From Symsagittifera roscoffensis (Eukaryota; Xenacoelomorpha; Acoela; Convolutidae), in NCBI RefSeq assembly GCF_963678635.1, contig NC_087064.1, positions 75,792,213 to 75,856,212 of the forward strand: a stretch of 64,000 nt of DNA, given 5' to 3'. Every line of letters begins with the position of its first letter. Positions within the stretch are counted from its first letter, which is position 1. The position numbers were made by a program, and so were the translations under genes. The notes below the pieces were generated by a model. It saw only the letters and a program-made list of their open reading frames with translations, was not told where the DNA came from and did not search any database. Shown in pieces: positions 10,001-22,673 of the stretch.

Positions 10001-13000
10001 GGTTATTACGCTTGAAATTTGCAAATTTTATCAAATCGGAATGTAGACCTTCTTTCGGGTTAACAACTAGCTTAACAAAATCAGTTTAATTACTTGTTCA
10101 ATTAGTACTGATCATATAGGCGAGCCTTAAAAATTGCTAAGCCTCAGTCTGTATCCACTTCTCGGCATATCTGATTAATTGTCTCGAAATGACCAAGAGA
10201 AAACGGATGCTATACTATTTGGAAAAATATTCCCTGTAAATGTTATTAGAAAAATTTTAAATTGCGTAAATTTTATTACGCTTGCGATTAGTAAGTGTTA
10301 TGAATTCGGAATGTAGACCGTTTTTCGGTTTAACAACTAGTTTAACAAAATCAGTTGAATCAATTGTTCAAGTTCAATTAGTACAATTAATATCGGCCAT
10401 TTTGTTGATACAAGGGTACCATATAGGCGATTTTGATGATGCTAGGGGACCTGAAACTTTTAAAAGTTTTTCACAAAGTCAGTTTTTCGACTCAACTGGT
10501 GTCTGCACAAAGATGGTCGGCCATGTTTCTGCTTCGTAAGTTTTTTTTTATTAGTTTAGTTTCAAATGTCTCACTTGGCATGTTTGCCTGGACTTCATGT
10601 TTGATAAAAACAGGTTTTATGAAAATGTATGGGATTGGGTTTTTTGTTTAGGGTTTTTTTGAGACGCTTTTGAAAATTTTTTTGCGAAAAAATTAATTTT
10701 TTTTTCTGTTAAAATCTTCTACCGATTTTAAAAAAGGGAACCAAAGCAAGAGCGTCTTTTCCCGTGTGTGCTTACTCCCTTGGTCTCTTTTTGTTTTACC
10801 CTATATTTACAGTCTTCGAAAAAGTCTGTGAGGGAAATATTTGACCAATTTTACTGATTTTTCTTTCGTTTTTCAAAATTAACCGGCCAAATCTAAGAAA
10901 CTGGTTTAATTGAAGACAGGTTTGAAAAGATACTCTCTATGAGCGGCTACGCCCATACTTTTTTTAACTCCTAAAATAAATGATGTTTTTGACTGTTTCT
11001 TGATTATTTTAGAGTTTTCTCGAAAACTAACCTCTAAAACCTGAGGCTGTGGGTTCAATAGAGATGACGGGTAATAAGAAGCTCCCCTGAGTTAACGGCC
11101 ACTCACAATTTATGTACAAAAAAGTTATCGTTCTGAGATTTTGGGTTCAATCCAAGTAAAGGGTCGTGGGAAGCCCCTTTGACAAAAATTATGGCCCTCG
11201 GAAAAGTCACAAACTTAATTTTGTTTGACCGTTGATTTTGGTTGTTGAAAACCTTGATTTTGGTTGTTGACAAAAAATTGATTTTGGTTGTTGAAAGCTT
11301 ACTTTTTTAATTTGCTACGCACAGTTTCTTAAAGAAAAAAGTTGTGGCCTTCAAACAAGTGTGAAGCTTTTGAAACTTTGACCGTTTTCTTGAAATTTTT
11401 TGCCGTGCTAATTCTCAGATTAAAAGTTCAATCGAGAAACCCGGTTTTTGCGAATTTTCTTTTTAACGGCGACGACCTGTTTTTCGGCCTTCGGGAAATC
11501 AAGTTTTCGAGTTTTCTAGATTTTATAGAAACTTTTCGAACTTTCTTAAAAAGTACCCTATCAAATCTGAGATAAAAAAATTTCAACCGATAGACGCGGT
11601 TGCGTAGTTTTTTCCTGCAGAAGCGCGGCTCCTTAGTTTTTGCAAGAAAAATGTTGTCTCTTGGTAAATTCCAAAATCTCAAAAATTTTAACTTGTAGAG
11701 AAACAACTAAGGATTTCGGTAAAGTTCAACTTTTGAAATTACGCATTTCGTCTCGCATCAGAATAACAAATTCAAAAAACATCAAACACGTACCTCCAGC
11801 TTTAGCTGGGCCTTAGGTATCCTTCATCGAGACATATAGAAGTTTTAGTTGCCTATTTTTTCAATATTTTTCATTTTTTTGGCATGTTTTGTATGATTGC
11901 GATGTATCGCAAGTGGTACGAAGCTCCGCTCCACCTCGGTTTCCAAAAAAATCCAAAATTTCTTCAACAGTCAGTAATTTAGAGCAAGCGACTTGTAGTC
12001 GCAAACTTGACTTTTTTCCCGTAAACAAATTCTGATATGCTCAGTTCCTTGAAAATTTGAATATAACTACTTTTCAGTTCATGTGGGGTAGTAAGTGGGA
12101 TAGTAAATAGTTTTTTTTTAATTATAATTGTTAAAAAACTGTTGATTTGTTTCGGATTTGTGGTTTTCCGTCCTAATTTCTATTGACTGATTTTCCGTTT
12201 TTTTAACATTTATTTTATCTGGGTAACTTTCAAGAGGTTCTTTTTCAAAGCTGGAGTTTTAAGTTTTTGATTCAAACTGTGTTAATTACAATTGGAAGTT
12301 GCTCTTTAGTTTTTGAATTTACCAACACTCATTTTTATAATAATTTAGATTTTTGGTTAATTGGGTTCGGCGTATGTCAACTTATTTCGTGCAATTGTTA
12401 ATGCTTTTGCATGTTTTGAGGGAGATGGATTGTAAAAATTTTATAGCTAGAATATTTTTAGGTCCACAGTTTTTCGTCTTGATTCTCAAGTCTTGTTAGG
12501 GATGTTTTTGAACATTTTCCCGAGACTAAGGCGTGAAATTTTTGTAAATGAGTTTTTTCGACTTACAAGTTTTTTTTCAGCCTCTTTTTTTAAAAAAAAT
12601 GTCCCTCTTTTTTAATTCAATATCTTGCAATTTCTTGCAATTTTTTTATCGTCTCGCAAGTTAACTTATGTTGCGCAGCTTCAGGTGGAATTGTTTTCAA
12701 TCCTTTTGTCTGTTTCAGGAGGGATGGGTTGTAAAAATGTTACTTAAAAAACTTAATAGCTAGATTTTTTTTATGTCGTTTCGTTTTCGGCTGAACGAGG
12801 GTCAACCCAAGTTTTTTTTGCTGTAGTTGCCGCGCGGTCATCGATTTCCAATGACTTTTGAGGCTCTTTATGATCATCGTCGAAGACTAAGGTATGAAAT
12901 TTGTTGGATAGTTTTTTGACGTAAGTTATTTTGCGCCTTAATTTTTTTGAATGAATGTTTTAATTGTATGCAATGTTTTAATTGTATCGCAAGTGTTGCG

Positions 13001-13121
13001 AAGCTCCACTTCGCCTCTGTGTAAAATATTCTTGTAATTGAAAGAGCTTCATTGTGGTTCCCTTTAATTCGTCGTCCTACTGTCTGTTGGGTTTGCAATT
13101 GATATATGATTTTTTTTTCAG
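10001..13121. other. Rest of the last TMEM87 intron, repeat-rich
   Basis: It contains the second copy of the 'cttctcggcatatctg' repeat (10127-10250) and a 10280-11800 stretch of a family shared with 15360-17170 and 17560-18170 ('gggttcaatcgagatgacgggta...', 'ttttgaccgtttt'). Hairpin motifs lie at 11906-11940 and 12986-13020. No protein-like frame seen. Confidence 0.45.
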
Positions 13122-13313
13122 GTGAAAATCAGGAAGAACGTTTCGAATGGAGAGAAGAACTTGACCCGCACCCTGGACAAAAGTGAGGACGAACACCTGA
13201 AATGGGTGGAGGATAACATCCCAACTTCCGGATTCGACACCGCCCTCCCAACACTCCTGGACTCGGACGAGGAGGTCATGACTACTAAGCTGGAGCTGTC
13301 CAAGCAACAGTGA
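13122..13313 (+). CDS. TMEM87: TMEM87-like, last exon: cytosolic C-terminus
   Basis: Acceptor ttttttttcag ends at 13121; the stop TGA ends at 13313. It encodes LKWVEDNIPTSGFDTALPTLLDSDEEVM, which matches the conserved TMEM87 C-terminal tail (LKWVEENIPSS, ALPVLVDSDEEIM). The phase-0 join to exon 4 gives a full-length C-terminus, so no exon appears to be missing in the 5.9-kb intron. The LP-LLDSDEE acidic patch is the only strongly conserved cytosolic element visible. Confidence 0.9.
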   Translation: MKIRKNVSNGEKNLTRTLDKSEDEHLKWVEDNIPTSGFDTALPTLLDSDEEVMTTKLELSKQQ

Positions 13314-14623
13314 ACAGAAGATTTTAGTGCTTCACTTCATCATGAGTTATATTTTTGGGTTTTCTCACGTGGTGTCGAGTTTGTAGCAACATCTTAACAT
13401 GTACAAATGAATCAATATATATGCGTGTGCTAGGATAACAATGTGTGCTAGGATAACTGATAACAATTGAATCTTTCCAAGAGTTGAAATCTGAACCAAT
13501 TACTGGTCAGATTATGAAATGAATGCCTATCGAGCTGTTATCAGTTGAAATTAGGTTTTCACTGAAGTGTCAGCTAGTGCGCTTAAATATCAAGTATAAA
13601 GAAATAGATTTTTTTTCAAATCATGAGGTGCTTCAAATTGACCGTCTTCAAAGACGATTTAAGAATATTCGGTTTCCAACTTAATATTAGAATAATATTA
13701 GAAGCTTTGGCTATGGTCATCTTAGCTCTCTGCACTTACTCTGCCCATGTTTATTGTGTAAAAATAACATATAAATACAGCACTGAAATTTCACCCAAAC
13801 CCTGTAGTTCATAATGTCATACAAATCATCTCTATTGGAACTTTAATTTCGAGTCCAATAATTTATCGTTTTGACAGAAAATTTTTGAAGCCATGATTTT
13901 GGTGAAATGTCAGGATGATCCCAACAGCAGCTTATAACGTTGCTTTGAATAACTAATTACACGCACCTCCTAAATTTAATACAATTTTCTCTAAGTTCTA
14001 TGTTAAAATGTCTACCTTGATATTATGAAACTTGATACTTGTTCGGTGGCAGGGGTACAGTTTTGTTTAGTTGTTGTTTCCATCAGCTGAAGAGTGCTCA
14101 GCAGCTGGCACAGTTTGAGTTCAAGTAGTCGTCATCTTTTTTTGGTTGTATAGATTCGTGAAATATAGATTCCATTCAATCCCTATTTTAAGCAGTAGAC
14201 AGTTCGTCAAAAGCAGTTATTGGTAGAATGCGAAGATAAGTAACGGACTAGATTAATTGCCACTCCCCCCCCCCCCCAAAGAGTGTTTTTTTTACCAAGC
14301 GGATTCAAAATAGTCAAATGAAGCAAGCATATCTGTGAGTTAAGGCAGCCTTTGTTGAGTCGAATTGATGGATTTTATATTAAGGTTTATAGACTCGCTT
14401 TTCTTCTGCTATAAGGTTTGAATTGCCTCGTCAAACTTTACTGAATAAAGACTTTAATTCTGAATAGCATAAAATTGATGATTTCAGATCAAATTATTGA
14501 ACGCATAAGCTGCTCGATTGATGAGCTTGCCTGGAAAACGCAGTTTTTTTTGCGATCCAACTACCCAGTAATTTTCTGACTAAACGCCTCTCAGAAACAT
14601 TTGAGGAGTGAATCTGGTTCGAA
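13314..14623 (+). other. TMEM87 3' UTR and upstream region of YPEL5
   Basis: Non-coding. It contains a short direct repeat 'gtgtgctaggataac' at about 13425-13456, a 13-C run at 14265-14277, and an AATAAA at 14444-14449 that could end the TMEM87 transcript. A 63-codon frame at 13623-13814 with a hydrophobic middle has no recognised relative and is probably chance. Confidence 0.4.
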
Positions 14624-14735
14624 ATGGGTCGTGCGTTTCTGACACACATTGGCACTGGTACCAGGTGCTTCAACTGCAAGGAATGTGGTACCAATTTGAC
14701 CAGCAGAGACGAACTCATATCCACTAGATTCACAG
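14624..14735 (+). CDS. YPEL5: Yippee-like protein 5, coding exon 1
   Basis: Two exons (14624-14735, 18428-18696; phase-1 join) give 126 residues, against 121 in human YPEL5. Yippee proteins are small zinc-binding proteins. YPEL5 associates with the CTLH/GID E3 ubiquitin ligase complex and is linked to mitosis and centrosomes. This exon encodes [10 protein letters not shown]..., the first CxxC (C18, C21) and ELISTRFTG, near-identical to vertebrate YPEL5. The start is the ATG giving the conserved MGR-FL N-terminus. The donor cacaggtgag follows 14735. Any 5' non-coding exon was not located. Confidence 0.93.
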
Positions 14736-16285
14736 GTGAGATAGGAAAATTTCCAGCTTATCCAGTGGCGCGTGCAACGTTTTTTTTTGACGGGGAGGGG
14801 GACGTTTTTAAGTGTCAGTGAACGTAGCGAAGGACATATATAGATCGTTATGATTTTTTCGTTTTTTTTCCACATTGGAGCAATCAAATTTGAGATTTTC
14901 ACAGCAATCAATTTTGATTTTCCGCAGTTTGATTTTTGGTTTGTTCGTAAGTTCACTTGATTTCCTTTGTTAAAAAGAAAGAAAACTCCACTATCGAACA
15001 GCAAAATTGTGAAGTTCACGAAAAACGAATGACCGAATAATCCAGTTTTCTCAAACTGGCTGATTCAGTTTTCTTTTTCTCGAAATTTGAAAATTAAATT
15101 TTTCTCAAAAACAGCAGGTCTGGTAATAGTGAACAAGATAATTTTTTCTGTAAACAACTTTTCGTACAGGAAATTGAACTGGCTTTTTTATCGAACCTTA
15201 ACAACTTCCAGGTTCGTTCCCACTTGGCCTCGAGGCAATGCGGTCGCTTTTACACCCTAGGGACTGGAATTAGAGTCCTGGAAGTCCTTAGTTTTGTTTT
15301 CAGTATGTATGAAATCGGAAAAATTTTTTCCGGTAAAAACTTAATTTTCGGACTTGTGTTTATTTGCTCAAGTTTTGCCGGATTACGTGTCATATCACGG
15401 ATTTTCTTGTGATGTTAGCAAGTATCATGGTTGTTTCAATTGTTATTTATTATAGTTTCAGAAGGGACTTGAAGTTTCTTAAAGTTTTGAACCAACCAAT
15501 TTTTTTTTCGACTGAACTGGTGTCTGCTCAAAGATTGTCGGCTTCGTTTCCGTTTCATATGTTTTGTTCCGTTATTAATTTAGCTTTCTTGCTTGGCATG
15601 TTTTTATTGTTTTCCTCTTTCATAAAACAGGTATTTTGAAAATGTATGGGATGGGTTTTTTATGTCATTCTTTGTTTTTGAGACAATTTGAAATTTTTGC
15701 AAATTATTTAATTCTTCTCAAAAATAACTCGCCGATTTTCAAAAAAATGGATATCAATGGTAAGATCGCCTACTCATCTGTATGCGTTCATAATCTTCTA
15801 GTCTTTTTTAAACTCTGTGGGGTCTATGGGGAATATTAGACTGAAAAGTGTGGGGGGAATATTTGACCACTATTTTTGATTTTTTTTCTTCGTTTTTACA
15901 CTTGTGAAGCGAGTTTATTAGTACGAATCTTCTTTTTTTTCCAACCTAAGTCGCAAATATTGCTGCCTTTTTTGGGGTACCTGTACAGATTTTTTATAGC
16001 ATGTGCTTTGACTTTGGAATAGTAATAAGTTGTCTCAGTTGATGCATGTTTAATTCATCAATTGAACCGAAAAAAGTGATTTGTTTCAAACAATATAACA
16101 GTAATGAAAGTTCGATTTCAGAAACTTTCTAACTCAATATATCTCGCAATTTTTCGAAATGCATAATTTATACATAACATGGTCTTATGTTTTGCGATTT
16201 CTTACATGCAAAGTTAATGTGGATGCCTTCAGTTTGTTATATTCGAAATGGTTACTTATCTGTTATATTCGAATAGGTTATTAAG

Positions 16286-16470
16286 CTTGCGTAGCTGAGT
16301 GGTTAGTGCGTCAGCCTCAGAATCTCTTGATTGCAGTAGGTCGCAGATTCGAATCCTACCTGTAGCTGAGTTTTGCTAGTTCGAGGCTTATTTCTACTTC
16401 ATTATTTCACTTGATAGAGTTGCTTTTTGGTCGTGTTCTCGCAAGTGTTTCCAAGCTGCCCTCACAAATT
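16286..16470 (+). mobile_element. tRNA-derived SINE copy
   Basis: The head has A-box-like tagctgagtggttagtgcg and B-box gattcgaatcc in tRNA-like spacing. The shared SINE body 'gagttgctttttggtcgtgttctcgcaagtg' follows at about 16418. It is the best-preserved copy of the family also seen at 41452. Clover arms are imperfect, so it is not called as a functional tRNA. Confidence 0.65.
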
Positions 16471-17348
16471 TGATTTTTTGGTTTCGGACAGAACCGGTTT
16501 TGAAAAGCGCCACTGCATAAGTGTTTACGCCCATTTTGTTTCAACAAACAGTTTTGGCCATCGGATAGTTAAATGTTTTATTTTTTGACCATTGTTCGAA
16601 GCGCACTCCCAAACCTGAACCTCAATCGAAATAACGGGCTGTGTGAAGGTCCCCCTCATAAGCTGCTCTACCCAATTTTTTACGCAAAAAACTATGAACG
16701 TCAAGTTTTTAATTTGTTGATCGTTTTTTGGAATTTTTTTGACTTTTCTCCATAACAATCCTGCCAGCTCTGATATCTAGGTTTTAATCAAAACAGCAGC
16801 TTTTTTAAAGCCTCGTGGTACAGTTGACTACGCCCAATTTTATTTAGGACAAATCGAAGTCCTTCGGAAAAATCAAATTTTTTGACCGTTTTTTGAAATG
16901 TTTTGCATGTTCTAGAAAACTATCCAGCCAATTCTTAGATTAAGTGTACAATCTTTTTGCAGAAAAAAGTTGCATTTCGCCAAGTCGTGTGTCTGAACTT
17001 TTGGCCTTTTTTCTGAAATTTTCTGAAAAACTAGCCTGCAAATCTGATTAGAGTTTTTCCTGCAGAAGCGGCTACATCTTAATTTTTTCTGAAAAGTATA
17101 TGTCTATGGGGAAAATTCCAATTTCCCAAAAGTTTTCTTTTCTCAGTTCTTTCTCTTTTAAATTAAGTAAGCTTTTGTGCACAGACTTATTTTTAAAAAC
17201 ATGTGTTTCATCGCATATCAGTATAACAAATTGAAAAAATATCTAATACGTACCTCCTTAAAAGCCTGTAATCGAGACATGGCGTTTCACCCAGTTTTCT
17301 TAAAGGTTTTTGGTTTTTTTGCGAATTATGTTTTTTTTTGTTTGTTGC

Positions 17349-17385
17349 GTCGCAAGTGGTGCGAAGCTCCTCTTCGCCTCTGTGT
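17349..17385 (+). repeat. Dispersed hairpin motif (GTGGTGCGAAGCTCC..TTCGCCTCTGTGT)
   Basis: It carries cgcaagtggtgcgaagctcc followed by tcttcgcctctgtgt. The gcgaag and cttcgc arms are complementary around a short loop. Close copies are at 7645, 11906, 12986, 18131 and 41216, always after a T-rich stretch and all on the plus strand. Confidence 0.7.
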
Positions 17386-18427
17386 TAAAAGCTGCTATTT
17401 GAAAACATAAGTGGCTATGTTAAAAAATTGGTCGATTGGTCTTGTGCATCTTTAGGTCTGGCCTTCGAGTCGCGGCAGGTTTTTTTTCAGTATGAAATTG
17501 ATTTTTTTTGTAATAATTGAATTGTCGTGTATTCGTTTGTTTGCCCAAGTTTTTCACGGATTTTTCTTGTGCTGTAAGCAATTATCATAGTAGTTATCAG
17601 AGTTGATCATTGTATCAAAAGTTTTAGTTTTTCTCATTAACTACTCGGCCGATTTGGCCGATTTTCAAAAAGGGTATCAAAGGAAAGACCACTCCCCTGT
17701 GTGCCTGCATATTTTTCTAGTCTCTTTTTACTTTACCCACTGTCTACAGCCATCGGAAAAGTCTGATGGGTGAATATTTGACCAATATTTTTAAGATTTT
17801 TTCTCGCTTTCTCAGAAACTATTTTATCATATCTGAGATGAAGGGTTCTTCTATGCAGGCGATTCTTGATTTTTTTGCAAGAAACATGTTATGTCCTTGG
17901 GAAAATTCCAATTTCTCAAAAATTTTCACTCTTATCTTAGTAGCAAAACAACTTAAATTTCATGCAGTCTACTTTTTTGAAATTACCCATTTGTTCCCAC
18001 TTCAGTTTTACAAGAAGCTACAATATAGCTTAGCCCCTACTTATGTTTTATTGAGACATGAAGATTTTGGTTCACCTAGTCTTTCAAGTTTTTCATTTTT
18101 TTCGAGCTCTTATGTTTTTTTTCTTTGTGTATCGCAAGTGGTTCGAAGCTCCGCTGTGACTCTGGGCAGAATTTAAATATCATTGCTGTTGGAGTAGTTT
18201 ACACTACCTACCTTTACTCAAGATCTGGCAGATAAGAATTAATAAGTTTTTTTATCAGACGGTGTCAAATTAGCGGGTTTCAAAGTATCTTTCACAAAAA
18301 AATTCGTTCACTTAAAAATTTTCATAGAAAATAAAGGAGTCTGCTTTGCATCAATTTAATCCTAAAAATGATTTTTATCCTCAAAAGCTGGTTTTTTTAG
18401 TAACGGAGAAGAATTGTTGGTTTATAG

Positions 18428-18696
18428 GAGCCACTGGTCGAGCGTTTCTCTTCAGCAGAGCAGTAAATCTATTCTACAGCGAAATACAAGAGCGCCAAAT
18501 GCTCACGGGTCGTCACATGGTTAGAGACGTGTGGTGTCGCAACTGCAGTTCGAAACTGGGCTGGATCTACGAGTTCGCAACTGATGACTCGCAGAGGTAC
18601 AAAGAGGGACGAGTGATTTTGGAAAGGGCGCTGATTAATGAAGTGGAGACGTTTAAAGACGCAATAAACAGTCAGCTACATTCCGATTCTCCTTGA
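18428..18696 (+). CDS. YPEL5: Yippee-like protein 5, coding exon 2
   Basis: Acceptor gtttatag ends at 18427; stop TGA at 18694-18696. It encodes [19 protein letters not shown], the second CxxC (C74, C77), [10 protein letters not shown] and [15 protein letters not shown]. The C21-to-C74 gap of 52 residues matches the yippee C-x2-C-x52-C-x2-C zinc site exactly. The C-terminal tail (after residue 110) is diverged and slightly longer than in vertebrates. Its intron (14736-18427) is 3.7 kb. Confidence 0.94.
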
Positions 18697-19117
18697 TTGC
18701 CTTCTTCAAAAATATTAAATAGATTAAGTTGTATTATAGTTAGTGTATCACAGTTTAGCTCATCAGTTATATAGAAATTAAACTCAAGAAAGTAGTGCAA
18801 TGAAATTTAAAATTAAATCATCGCGTTTCGCTGAGTTTAAAAGGTCTTTCGTGTGGCGTGGGAATGGTTGTTAGAAAAACTATTTATTTTGATTTGCTAA
18901 TGTTGCTAATAGTTTTGGATTAAGAAACGACACCCAAGGTAACATCAAGTAAATTTTTCATCAGAAGTGAGAAATCAATGACTTAGCTAGATCGAAGCAG
19001 AACAAATGATCCTTTCTTTGTTTTTAAGAGTCGATGAACGTAGTCGAACAGCAAAAGTGTAAAGATCACAAAAACGTGATCGAATTCTTATTTCGAAAAT
19101 GGATTTCAATCATAATT

Positions 19118-19525
19118 GTTCTAGAAATTCAAAGAGCTTTAAAGGCATCTGTTTTTTTTTCTTTGATGTTCGAAAGTTGATGTTCGAAGATTTTTTCAAA
19201 AAAATAAATAAGCCTGTTTTTTTTCTGTTTTTTTTTTGTGTTCATTGAATCTTTTACAAGTGTCTGTTGGCTATGTTCGTTAGTATCCACTAAATTCAAG
19301 TAATCCATAATCACATCTGGTTTAATTATAAATTGTCCGAGAAATTCAAAGAGCTTTAAGGCCATCAATTTTTTTCTGAAGCTCGAAAGTTGAGATTTTT
19401 TCAAAAAAAATTAACCGGTCATTTGGTTTTCTGTTGACTTGCCTTAATTGACTCTTTTCCAACTGTCTATTGACTATGTTCGTTAATATCCACTAAATTC
19501 AAGTAATCCATAAGTACATTGGTTT
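19118..19525 (+). repeat. Local tandem duplication of about 210 bp inside a dispersed repeat
   Basis: The blocks 'gaaattcaaagagctttaa' to 'ccactaaattcaagtaatcc' occur twice in a row (about 19118-19312 and 19335-19520). They share the run gctatgttcgttagtatcc / gactatgttcgttaatatcc. This is a segmental tandem copy of the 'gaacgtagt' family's right half. Confidence 0.65.
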
Positions 19526-21185
19526 AAATAAGCCGGACAAAACGACCTAATTCGAAAAGTTCAACTTTTTGCTCCGCACAATAATTTGACGTTCGGCACA
19601 AAATGATGAGAACAAAGTGAGTACAAAATTTGCAGAACTTTACTCGGAATAATGTGGCTATCTAACAGAAATATCATTTTTTGAACAAATTTTAATTGGA
19701 CTTTTATTTGGACTCTGAAACAGGAGTCAAAACGTACTGTTTTTTGGTTCAAATTTCGGCTTTTGCAAAAAAACTATATTTTATCAAGTTAAGAACTAGC
19801 AATTTTTATTTGCATCAGTGTTGTCAAAAGGCATTCCAAATTGACAATAACTAGTTTGAAAATTCCAATTTTGGTAGTTTTGTCCAGATATTTAAAATCA
19901 GAACTGTAGTTCAATCTTGCAATTAGCAATCGCTTACACAACGAGCATTGTGTAATATTACGAACAGAATTTTTCTTCCAATCCAACTTTTTGCAATTAG
20001 ATTTCTCATTTTGGTGGATTTTTTTTTGCATAGTATCGGCAATTTAATAGCAGAGGTGTTCTCCAATTGTGCTTGATTAGTGTTTCTGAAACCGTCAGAA
20101 GCATAGTTGTGTAGTGCAGTCGACTTGAGTGCTTTGTTCTCCGAGGGCTGAGGTAAGATTCCTGTAGAGGACATTTATTTTTCAAAAGCCTTTGATTTTA
20201 TTTATTGTCTTGTTTTGTTTTCTTTTTAAAGCTCTTTGGCGTTTTTTTGGCTTGTTTGCCATGTGCAGTATCGCGATTGTGTTCCAAACTAGAACTTGGA
20301 GGGGGCAATTCTCATGCTGGAAGGACCGAATGGGCGAAAAACTCGTGGGCAAAGAACCGAAAACAAAATTAGCCGAAAGCCAATTTTTAAAAAGAATCAG
20401 TTGCCATTCAATTAAAATGAAATAAATGAAGCAATATTTTGCTTCTTTCATAGCGAAACCCTTGAAATAAAAAATTATTCAATTCGGTGCGGGTCAGTGA
20501 CAATTTGAAAACTTTGCATATTTCTGCGGTTTTTATATTCGGCCAATATCAATATTAAGTCCCCGGAAGTGTTTACTTTGTTTCAGATTTTCGTGCTTTC
20601 TTTCCATATTTTAGGTTACTGAAATCTGATTGGCTGATTGTTATTTTCGGTCCTTCGCGTATGAGGGATTCCACCGAACGGAAAATATTTCTCATAGAAA
20701 ACAATCCAACAAGAGTAATGCATTGGAGGGTACAAATGATTTGAAAACCGTTTTTTTGAATCTCTTAATTGAATGAGCATTTGGGATTTGACTGGAAGCT
20801 TGTATTTTTTGGAGCTATCAAGATTTGACCTAAGTTTTTGGCTTCGTTTCTCATATCCATTCAAGAATTACGACTTGACTTTTGATAGTACCATATTTCA
20901 TTTATTGCTTCTTCGGTGGACCGCTCCAAAACAGAGCATTTCAACAAGTCAAACTGATTTTTTACTATGATTAAGTTTGCTTTCTTTGCTTGGTGGGCGA
21001 GAGCAAGTATCTTTAATCGGGGACTAGACTTATCCGGTAAAACATTTTTCTGAGAATTTTTAAATCGAGCTTTTTTAATTTTTTTTACTGTCATTCAGTT
21101 TCTCACTTCGGGTAGCTTGTGGCTTCTAAGATATGTGATATAATCCAACCAGTGCATGTACTTTTTGTTCCGGCAATAGAAAATG

Positions 21186-21740
21186 GGGAGGAACTGAGTA
21201 TTCGGGTGTGTTTTAGTTGCATTTTCAGGCAAAATCATGTACCACAGAAAGTCATCATAATAGGTCGAGTGATACCAAATTAAAGCCCTTTAGTGATTCA
21301 AAAGACCCACGTGACTTTTCAAAGTCCCAATGTCAAGAAAATCTAGTTTAAATTTTTCACGTTTTCAATTTTGAACAAGTGAAACGATCGAGTATAAAAT
21401 TTTTTATTTTAATATACGTTGTTAGGCTAAAAAACTAAATTTTGCGTAAAGGAAATTTTATTGTGCATGTTTAATTTGGCGTTTAATACAGGTTTTCTAA
21501 CCAAATTGAAAAAAATCATTGTTCAAAAAATTTTGATTTTTTAATTTTTTTTTTCATTTGTTTGTTTCATTCGTTTTTTGAAGGCAAATGTTGTCGATTA
21601 TGTCGCATGCACTAACTTTGTATGCGTTTGTATAGTTCTGTAATCAACGCGCACTAAAAACCACACTAATTCGAAGAAAAAATGAGTTTTTTTAAAGACT
21701 GTATGAATGTGGTCGGAACATTCTGCGCTACCTCTTTGTT
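21186..21740 (+). repeat. Dispersed repeat ('cgatcgagta / ggtcggaac-ttctg' family)
   Basis: Ordered blocks: 'gaggaactg-gtattcgggt', 'gaacaagtgaaacgatcgagta', 'gtttgtatagttct', 'aaaaaccacactaatt' and 'gtcggaacattctgcgctac'. Other copies: 24100-24520, 26340-27068 and 27697-28300; 1935-2150 is partial. The conserved 3' block gtcggaac-ttctgtgctac is not explained by any known element I recognise. Confidence 0.6.
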
Positions 21741-22673
21741 TCTAGGAAAGTTTGTTACTTTTGTCTTTTCAAATTTCTCATCGCTCTATGAATCCAATCA
21801 GATTAAAGCTGTCTATAGTACTAGATTACCTAAATTTTTCGTTACGTTATTGTTTCCAAGAACACGTAGACTATTGTACATTTCTATCATGAGTGATGAC
21901 AATGGAGTGTAATGAGTCATCTAATCGGGACTTTTCTTTCTGAAATTAATAGTTTTTGCTTTCAGTAAAGAGGAAAAAAATAATTGTTTTCAAATTTACA
22001 AAAAATGATTAGAAGCGTCTGAACTGATTGATAATATAGTCATCTCCCGATGTTTATAAGTCGTCTTGTTGACATTTTTTTTTCTATCATTGGCCTCAAT
22101 TTGAAACATTGACCAATTTACTACAAGTAAAGTTGGCGATAACTTCGGTAGATTTTTTTGGACTGTATTACTTTCGATAGTTAAATGAAGTTTCATTTTA
22201 AAACGACCATGCGAGACGCAAAAATAGTTGAAAAGATATCTGTAGTCAAGAAAAAAGACGAGGAATCATCCGTTTCACCACCTTGAATGTCCCGTTTTTC
22301 TATCCACATGGCGCGTTCTTTTTAAATACTGTGTGCGTGCTGGTTTACTGTAGTAATACGTCAAATTACGTAATGCCTGATGGTATTAAGCAATTCTAAC
22401 CAATGAGAAACTGACTAATGTAATTCAGTTTGTAGCTTGCTGTAACTACAGTTCAACCACATTGCAAGTCTATTCTTTCAGTTCATATCAGACAAACGGA
22501 AAAGAGCCTTCAAACACTTGTTTTGAGCCAGAAGAGTTAGCTGTTTATAAATAGTTTTAATAGTAGTTTTAGCAAAGTTTATTTCAAAATTGCTCCAATT
22601 TTCAAACGAATATTGAATTTTCAAACCAATATTGCATTTTCAAAGCAATAGTGCTTCTTTTCGGTGCGTATTC

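Larger units (their letters stand above)
14736..18427. other. YPEL5 intron, repeat-rich
   Basis: It holds a 'gaacgtagc' family copy (14812-15080), a SINE-like unit (16286-16470), repeats of the 'gggttcaatcgagatgacggg' family (15360-18170), and hairpin motifs at 17349-17385 and 18131-18167. No gene seen. Confidence 0.5.

Noticed and set aside
10150-10210. U2 snRNA-like start (cttctcggcatatctg)
   Set aside because: Only a short similarity to the U2 5' end. No branch-site recognition sequence or Sm site follows, and the block is part of a dispersed repeat pair.
16286-16365. Apparent tRNA gene
   Set aside because: Boxes A and B are good, but the acceptor and anticodon stems do not pair well and the sequence continues into a body shared with other copies. 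Treated as a SINE.
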